Source: Sinanaerobacter sp. ZZT-01 (GTDB lineage: Bacteria; Bacillota; Clostridia; Peptostreptococcales; Anaerovoracaceae). From it: 64,000 nucleotides of DNA. Where the stretch lies: positions 248,001 through 312,000 of the forward strand of contig NZ_CP141728.1 in the NCBI RefSeq assembly GCF_035621135.1, given 5' to 3'. A program made the translations under genes and the position numbers. Numbering within the stretch: position 1 is the stretch's first letter; each line of letters opens with the position of its first letter. Positions 60,601-64,000 of the stretch are shown here, in pieces. The notes below the pieces were generated by a model. The model searched no databases. It saw only the letters and a program-made list of their open reading frames with translations, and was not told where the DNA came from.

Positions 60601-60643
60601 TAGCCGCTACGGCATTTCTAAAGTATTCTGTAATTTTTTGCAT
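57617..60643 (-). CDS. Large SF1 helicase-like ATPase (UPF1/DNA2 type)
   Basis: 1008 residues. The N-terminal 260 residues are unassigned. Then come SPSQREAI (Q motif), Walker A GPPGTGKTT (286-294), LLIVDEAGQISPE (motif II, about 720), VVGDEKQIPPVWG (motif III), SLSEHRRCYNE-like FLSEHRRCYNEI (motif IV), GTVHTFQGAERKVIIF (motif V) and MNVAVSRAKDSFLVFGD (motif VI). A long coiled-coil insert (about 430-650, ending before the second RecA half) separates motifs I and II. It lies beside an Mrr-type nuclease, so a defence role is plausible. Confidence 0.85.
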   Translation of the reverse strand: MQKITEYFRNAVAASSQGTHEYKNNDFCTISFKELKTGCIGESIYDFLQRDKHEQDIDVDDESKENIKQVIIALKTVATEFEDSEKTENNIEEMLSIFFLPVSINRSGQLIPPDEGKMPWIPREYLDPIEDPQIAIGDSDKYDEYLEITTDKRNQIDSWNKYLEYAIKMYEHVTNAKFEDQYIYSKNEKIKLDGKYYLFLDTTVSASFHIMQLYNDLWNNDENKLYAKLTNGKTEPARKLFVNTNIDKMKRHVGQMGGEYSLSPSQREAINHFDEIEEGDILSVSGPPGTGKTTLLQSVVANMYVDAALKKAEAPIIVAASTNNQAVTNIIDSFGKIDVIGISNIEKKWITGTNSFATYFPSKGKIREAEKNHYQYTTVNGGAFVDILESSENREKAKESFQEEYSNYLGEEETDFSICSNVLWGKLYKLNTERVECFSKIEEIKEILGEDSYVTYVRKLRTYKQEKEKEKKDILENIYNVKNKNQRYLARCFDWRNSYDKLPWYVRLLKFLPCFRNKILAWSFSFIEDDELRFLRRNMKIEEIENIYHRMITENDNEIVRLTDNGKVVEKEISQIEEKLFTIEEKLDTLKATVHAFAKYQIVLLKEKEDIDWNQFDVCKLNDLLDRVRYAEFWLAVHYYESRWLLEKNPISDKQKGKTFEGVLNNMYRRLAMISPCMVMTFFMLPKQFHAYDGNEKKQYYMYNYIDLLIVDEAGQISPEIAAPSFSLAKKAVVVGDEKQIPPVWGTVRPLDIAMAISNGVIEDKKQYEKLEINGLNCSQSSIMNVAALSCAFDKYKKGLFLSEHRRCYNEIVAYCNKLVYEEKLEPKRGSFFEDNKNALIDFLPAMGHKQITVSKSQKSGTSRRNKEEAMQIITWLKYHYTTIVDCYRKKSKTDINEKELVGVITPFKSQSILIKSMIKKEIPNYAQFIDVGTVHTFQGAERKVIIFSSVYGNEDGCFFINKAANLMNVAVSRAKDSFLVFGDRGCLAGNEKTAAGLLKDMTKTVIE

Positions 60644-60669
60644 AGCTTTTGCAATTCCCTCTTTCTTAT

Positions 60670-61011
60670 TTATTCCAACTCATTCTCTCCAAATAAATAA
60701 TATTCATGAATCTCAAAATTTGTAGGAAGCCTTAAATAGTGCTCTGGATTTTCATTAATCTCATCTTCCAACCCTTAGTTATCCAGCCCAGTAATCAGTA
60801 TATTCGCAAGAAAAACACCTTCTCCTGTCTCCATATCCAGGAAATAAGTAACAATCATCTAATGTTGGATCACAAACCCGTACATTATAAATAGCAATAC
60901 CAAATAAATCTATAATTACATTTACCTTATTATCTTTTGCACATATGATAATAAGGTATGATTTAGCTTATCTTCTTTTTCCTTGGCTAATATATTATCA
61001 ATACTCAACAT
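60670..61011 (-). pseudogene. UPF0158-like gene, decayed
   Basis: Starts MLSIDNILAKEKEDKLNHTL, loses frame, then reads TYFLDMETGEGVFLANILIT and, after an in-frame stop, INENPEHYLRLPTNFEIHEY to the end. YLDxETGEVV and LPTKFEIHEY are the two hallmarks of UPF0158 proteins. At least one frameshift and one stop disable it. It lies between the helicase and the endonuclease on the same strand. Confidence 0.65.
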
Positions 61012-61021
61012 TCTTTAAATA

Positions 61022-62026
61022 CTAATCCGCCTCGTCCTTAACTACCGGTATGTAAACCATCTTCAAAGGAATCATCTTTCTATACTTCTGGCTTAAGTCC
61101 TCATAGTACTTCAAAATCAGATCCACCAATTCCGTACCATTGATGCCACGGATAATTGGAGTACTTTCCAGATACTTCTGTGCATTTTTTGTATAATTGG
61201 AAAGGGTAACGAATAGACCATAATCGCCCTCACGCATTGCACCTTTCAGAGACTGAATTGTAGCTTCCCTAATATCGCTATCCTGACTCTTCACCTGCAC
61301 AAGTATTCTCGGTGGTAGTTCATCTTTGTATGCCGTTATATCTATACCACTATCACCTCCATGAGCAGAAACCATTGTTCGATATCCCATTGCTCTAAGA
61401 AGGTCTGCCACAAATCCCTCAAATTCATATCCCTTCAAGTTTTTACTCAGCTCTTTCAAAATAAAGTCTTTGGTTGTCTCTACGATTTCTTCAGCAGTTG
61501 CTCCAACGCTCTCGTCTTCTTCACCCTCTGTAGTCAGCGCAGTCTTTTTGAATCCTTTATCCAATGCTGACAAATATTCATCTGCATAATTTTTTACCGC
61601 AAAGAAAGACAAAGCAGCACCAACTTCATAAAGGGCACCCTGTGAAAATGCTGTCCTTGGAAGGTGTTTCAGCCATTTCACTTTATGTTGCTGCACATAT
61701 TCTGTGACTGTCTCATCATAGAAATATCCACCTTCGACAGTACCTATATTAATCTGGCGATCAATTTTTGAAGGGAAAACCACATAATCGCCAACTTGAA
61801 CTTCATGTGCGAAACGGAAAAGCATACCTGCACCATTGGCCACGCTACCTTTCTTAGCTTTCGGATACTCTTTAAGATATTTTTCTTTAAATGCCTCCCT
61901 ACTAGCTTCTATTTTACTAAGATCACCCATCTTTTTCCAACCAATAGCAATAACATCCTTCTGTAAGAAAAGGTTGTCATCCATGGTATGTATTCCCCAT
62001 ATTCGTTTTTCTTCTTTGTCAGCCAT
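61022..62026 (-). CDS. Mrr-type restriction endonuclease with PUA/EVE-like N-domain
   Basis: 334 residues. The N-terminal part (about 8-120; KRIWGIHTMDDNLFLQKDVI, VGDYVVFPSK, INIGTVEGGYFYD) resembles the modified-base- or RNA-binding EVE/PUA-like module found on restriction enzymes. The C-terminal part is a PD-(D/E)xK Mrr nuclease: E203 in YEFEGFVADLL, D229 in GGDSGIDITAY and Q244-V-K246 in ILVQVKSQ, with the helix ATIQSLKGAMREGDYG after it. All catalytic residues are present. It probably cuts modified foreign DNA. Upstream of the decayed UPF0158 gene and the helicase. Confidence 0.87.
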   Translation of the reverse strand: MADKEEKRIWGIHTMDDNLFLQKDVIAIGWKKMGDLSKIEASREAFKEKYLKEYPKAKKGSVANGAGMLFRFAHEVQVGDYVVFPSKIDRQINIGTVEGGYFYDETVTEYVQQHKVKWLKHLPRTAFSQGALYEVGAALSFFAVKNYADEYLSALDKGFKKTALTTEGEEDESVGATAEEIVETTKDFILKELSKNLKGYEFEGFVADLLRAMGYRTMVSAHGGDSGIDITAYKDELPPRILVQVKSQDSDIREATIQSLKGAMREGDYGLFVTLSNYTKNAQKYLESTPIIRGINGTELVDLILKYYEDLSQKYRKMIPLKMVYIPVVKDEAD

Positions 62027-62302
62027 TATGCTATATCTCCTTATTCTATGTCCAGTACCTTATACCCCAAATCTTCCGTATTCTGATACGGAATAATATG
62101 TAATACATTCATCTAATCTAGTACCAATGTATCAAAATCAACCTTTGATGCTACGAGAATCAAGGTAGACAACCCCAGTTAACCTATCAGTCCTATGCTC
62201 CTAAAGACTCTATCAATAAAGTAGATTAAATCCATTTTTTACCATTAATTCACTTATCAATTATACTTATTTTAACACAGATCACATTTTCTTTCTACCG
62301 AA

Positions 62303-62346
62303 AAAGCCGTTGATTAAAAGTATATGAACCTTCAATCAACGGCTTT
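62303..62346. terminator. Bidirectional-looking hairpin
   Basis: AAAGCCGTTGATT pairs perfectly with AATCAACGGCTTT (13 bp) around an 18-base loop, 14 bases from the recombinase tail's stop. In the minus direction A/T-rich flanks give TTTTTCGG, a moderate terminator tail. Confidence 0.7.
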
Positions 62347-62359
62347 CTGATACCATTTT

Positions 62360-62608
62360 TTACATTTCCACATCTATCTCCAGACCAGACTTGAATTCCA
62401 CTGTAAGCCTATTCTCATAAACTGTAACCTTCTCAATCAACTTCCTCACCAACCTCTCATCATATACCAGCAACTGACATCTTTGCTCTTCCAGAAAGAC
62501 TTTCATCTCTTCAATCCGCTGAAGCCTGCCATCCTGTTCTGCCTCTGTGATGGTTTCGATATTTGTATCCCAGTCCCTATAGCTAATCAGGCCTGTGATA
62601 TTTTGTTT
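62360..62608 (-). pseudogene. Large serine recombinase, C-terminal tail
   Basis: The minus-strand frame reads ITGLISYRDWDTNIETITEA and then LVYDERLVRKLIEKVTVYEN and RLTVEFKSGLEIDVEM to the stop. The D-E-x-L-V-R-x-L-I-E-K-V-T-V-Y pattern closes the zinc/coiled-coil part of Tn4451/TnpX-type recombinases. The catalytic domain is missing, so the element it once moved can no longer be excised by it. Confidence 0.7.
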
Positions 62609-62685
62609 TTAATTTGTTAATTTCCCCAATGTGGAGGTAGATAGGTTGATTGTTCAAATCTCGCTCTATCTATCTTTTGGCAAAC

Positions 62686-62823
62686 TTACTTCTTGCCGGG
62701 GTTGGTTTGTGCTAACGCACTGCCTGCTACAAACCTTGATGTACTACTGTAATGGTTGTCTTTCAAAATTCTGCTTGCTTTTGATTCAACACACTTTGAA
62801 GTTTGCTTTGAGTTTTTTGCCAT
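62686..62823 (-). CDS. 45-aa basic, Ser/Lys-rich small protein
   Basis: Residues MAKNSKQTSKCVESKASRIL and onward to SRFVAGSALAQTNPGKK. GAGAGGTG stands ten bases before the ATG. Lys/Ser-rich proteins with an A-S-K-A-S-x-x-L and a V-A-G-S-A-L-x-Q motif are common in clostridial and mobile-element DNA, always without known function. It has no TM segment; the basic composition suggests nucleic-acid or ribosome contact, which is inference. Confidence 0.6.
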   Translation of the reverse strand: MAKNSKQTSKCVESKASRILKDNHYSSTSRFVAGSALAQTNPGKK

Positions 62824-63087
62824 GTTCTTCACCTCTCTTTCTTATATATTCAAGTCTCCTGACCTGTTATAATAAGATTAACACTTTTGTTTTTTTGCCC
62901 GTTGAACAATCTTCAACACTAAACTAGCTTATACCTATATTGGAGGGTGTATTTTGTTCAAAAGACACCCCCTTACTATATGAAATTGACAAATTCACTG
63001 AATTTTCCGTTGAAGAAAGTTCAACAAAAATATTTTTGAGCAAAAAAATAGACCAGACTTTACGTCTAATCTATTTCTCATAGGTAT

Positions 63088-63903
63088 TTATTTTGGTTCT
63101 GGAGGTTGGTGAATTAAGTTTTCGTACTTCTGGTCGACTAATTCTTCATAGATGTCATCATAGTCAGTAGCCCATTTTAAATGTAGTAGAGAATCATATA
63201 TACCATTTTCGGCACCTGTTTTTCCGGGGAGATATGGATTTAATGGAAGTTGTGCTAGTTCAAGCATTTTATTACTTACAAGAAACGGAATATGTATACC
63301 CAAGCACGTCGATATAACGTTAACCTTTGTAAGGTTCGCTCCCTTTGTTAAATTACTGATTGTTCTTTTGTTTAGCCCAGTAGTGCTTTCCAACAATCCG
63401 AAAGTATAGTTGCATATATTTCTGCTTATTAGCTTCTTTAATGCTTCACCAAATTCCAAACCACTGATAGCCGCAAGCATTTCTTGAGACATTTCGTTTA
63501 CCAAACCATATTGATTAACTAAATCCTCGTCGATTTCATCATAGTAGTTAAATGATTTACTTGCCATTGCTGCTGGAAGTGTAATGTAATGAAGCTGTCC
63601 AGTCTCTTTATCTACAACAAATTGAAGAAAGCATTCTTCCTCGTGAGTTTTAGCATAGGTTGTAAGACGAATTCTGCCATTCGCATCACGCTCAATATAC
63701 TTGCTATCATTAATGCATAGCTTATTGTCGATGAAAGCAAAACAGTCGGTTTCAACCATGCAAGCCAGTGCTTTGCTCTCTGAATACCAGTTTTGTAGTG
63801 TAGCTGTCTTTACAGAAGATACATAGGTTTTGCCAACCATATTTTCTTCGGATATTACAACACCAACAACACGTTTTTCCTTTGGTTCATTTATTCTTTT
63901 CAT
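63088..63903 (-). CDS. Hypothetical protein with XRE-like HTH
   Basis: 271 residues from the ATG used (AAAGGAG 11 bases upstream; the longer frame starts inside the leader). The first 140 residues are unassigned (RVVGVVISEENMVGKTYVSS and beta-rich sequence). A helix-turn-helix-like region follows at about 175-210 (FGLLESTTGLNKRTISNLTK then GANLTKVNVISTCLGIHIPF). Similar proteins accompany phage or element modules as regulators. It is divergent from a gene leaving the window, with a 16-bp palindrome in between. Confidence 0.6.
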   Translation of the reverse strand: MKRINEPKEKRVVGVVISEENMVGKTYVSSVKTATLQNWYSESKALACMVETDCFAFIDNKLCINDSKYIERDANGRIRLTTYAKTHEEECFLQFVVDKETGQLHYITLPAAMASKSFNYYDEIDEDLVNQYGLVNEMSQEMLAAISGLEFGEALKKLISRNICNYTFGLLESTTGLNKRTISNLTKGANLTKVNVISTCLGIHIPFLVSNKMLELAQLPLNPYLPGKTGAENGIYDSLLHLKWATDYDDIYEELVDQKYENLIHQPPEPK

Positions 63904-63936
63904 AAATACAATATCTCCTTTCAAAAAAATCACCTA

Positions 63937-63964
63937 TTGACAAATAGTCAGTACTGACTATATT
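63937..63964 (+). promoter_or_regulatory. Promoter with perfect palindromic operator
   Basis: TTGACA (63937-63942) and TATATT (63959-63964) are separated by 16 bp. The spacer holds TAGTCAGT-ACTGACTA (63945-63960), a perfect 16-bp palindrome. Bound protein would block the promoter of the plus-strand gene and probably act on the divergent gene as well. Confidence 0.75.
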
Positions 63965-63980
63965 AAAAAGGAGTGATAAT

Positions 63981-64000
63981 ATGATTCCACTATACATTCT
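63981..64000 (+). CDS. Start of a gene leaving the window
   Basis: AAGGAG at 63968-63973 and ATG eight bases later open MIPLYI. Only six codons are visible, so nothing can be said of the product. Confidence 0.5.

Noticed and set aside
1-64000. CRISPR arrays, tRNA and rRNA genes
   Set aside because: No regularly spaced repeats, no cloverleaf with a CCA-type end and no conserved rRNA segments were seen while reading both strands. A covariance-model search would settle this.

Overview
The window is AT-rich, densely packed DNA from a low-GC Gram-positive anaerobe, most likely class Clostridia of the Bacillota. The evidence is strong AGGAGG-type ribosome-binding sites with TTG/GTG starts, BceRS-BceAB-type modules, flavodoxins, a DtxR-controlled minimal SUF operon, MocR regulators, and debris typical of clostridial conjugative elements (CD1108-like protein, KTR protein, serine-recombinase tail). 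No rRNA, tRNA or CRISPR array was seen. The species cannot be named from the sequence.

Layout. 1-3.5 kb: the end of an MFS transporter, an XRE regulator with a membrane partner, a membrane methyltransferase and a P-loop kinase. 3.4-9.3 kb: a vitamin B6 theme (flavoprotein, pyridoxal-kinase-like protein, MocR regulator), broken LysR and GNAT pieces, a GNAT enzyme and a divergent flavoprotein/WYL-regulator pair. 9.3-15.6 kb: a peptide-antibiotic sensing and detoxification module (bceRS-bceAB) with a MATE pump. 15.7-21.9 kb: a metal regulator with a CDF exporter, then regulator-target pairs of TetR, PadR and flavodoxin type with visible palindromic operators. 22.1-25.5 kb: a probable TetR-HelD operon carrying two tiny degenerate-domain proteins. 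25.6-33.7 kb: an iron block, with a FecBCD-type importer, MarR and O-methyltransferase on one side and two micro-proteins, SufC, SufB and DtxR on the other. Both promoters carry the same GTTAGC-N4-GCTAAC box.

33.8-43.3 kb: regulators, an alpha/beta hydrolase, PhzF, a MocR protein lacking its PLP lysine, a HipA/HipB-like pair and conjugative-element fragments. 43.3-48.7 kb: a second RR-HK-ABC-FtsX module that shares its leader with the first. In the first copy the small HTH gene has collapsed by deletion, and in the second it is intact. 48.9-51.5 kb: a chimera of two gene ends, an orphan gene, a broken IS3-family element and a TetR pseudogene. 51.6-55.6 kb: an ECF sigma, membrane protein, ABC transporter and VanY operon. 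55.6-64 kb: a frameshifted KTR gene, a VOC protein, a candidate defence pair (large SF1 helicase and Mrr-type endonuclease), a recombinase tail, a 45-aa protein and an HTH protein divergent from a gene leaving the window.

Two themes recur. First, cell-envelope and antimicrobial-peptide response (two sensor-transporter modules, ECF-ABC-VanY, MATE, HelD). Second, metal and redox homeostasis (MntR/CDF, FecBCD, SUF/DtxR, flavodoxins). Gene debris and a family of short repeats ending in an RHVE-like peptide suggest that much of 34-58 kb grew by repeated element insertion and decay. Almost every regulator has a readable palindrome next to it, so regulatory pairings can be proposed from sequence alone.
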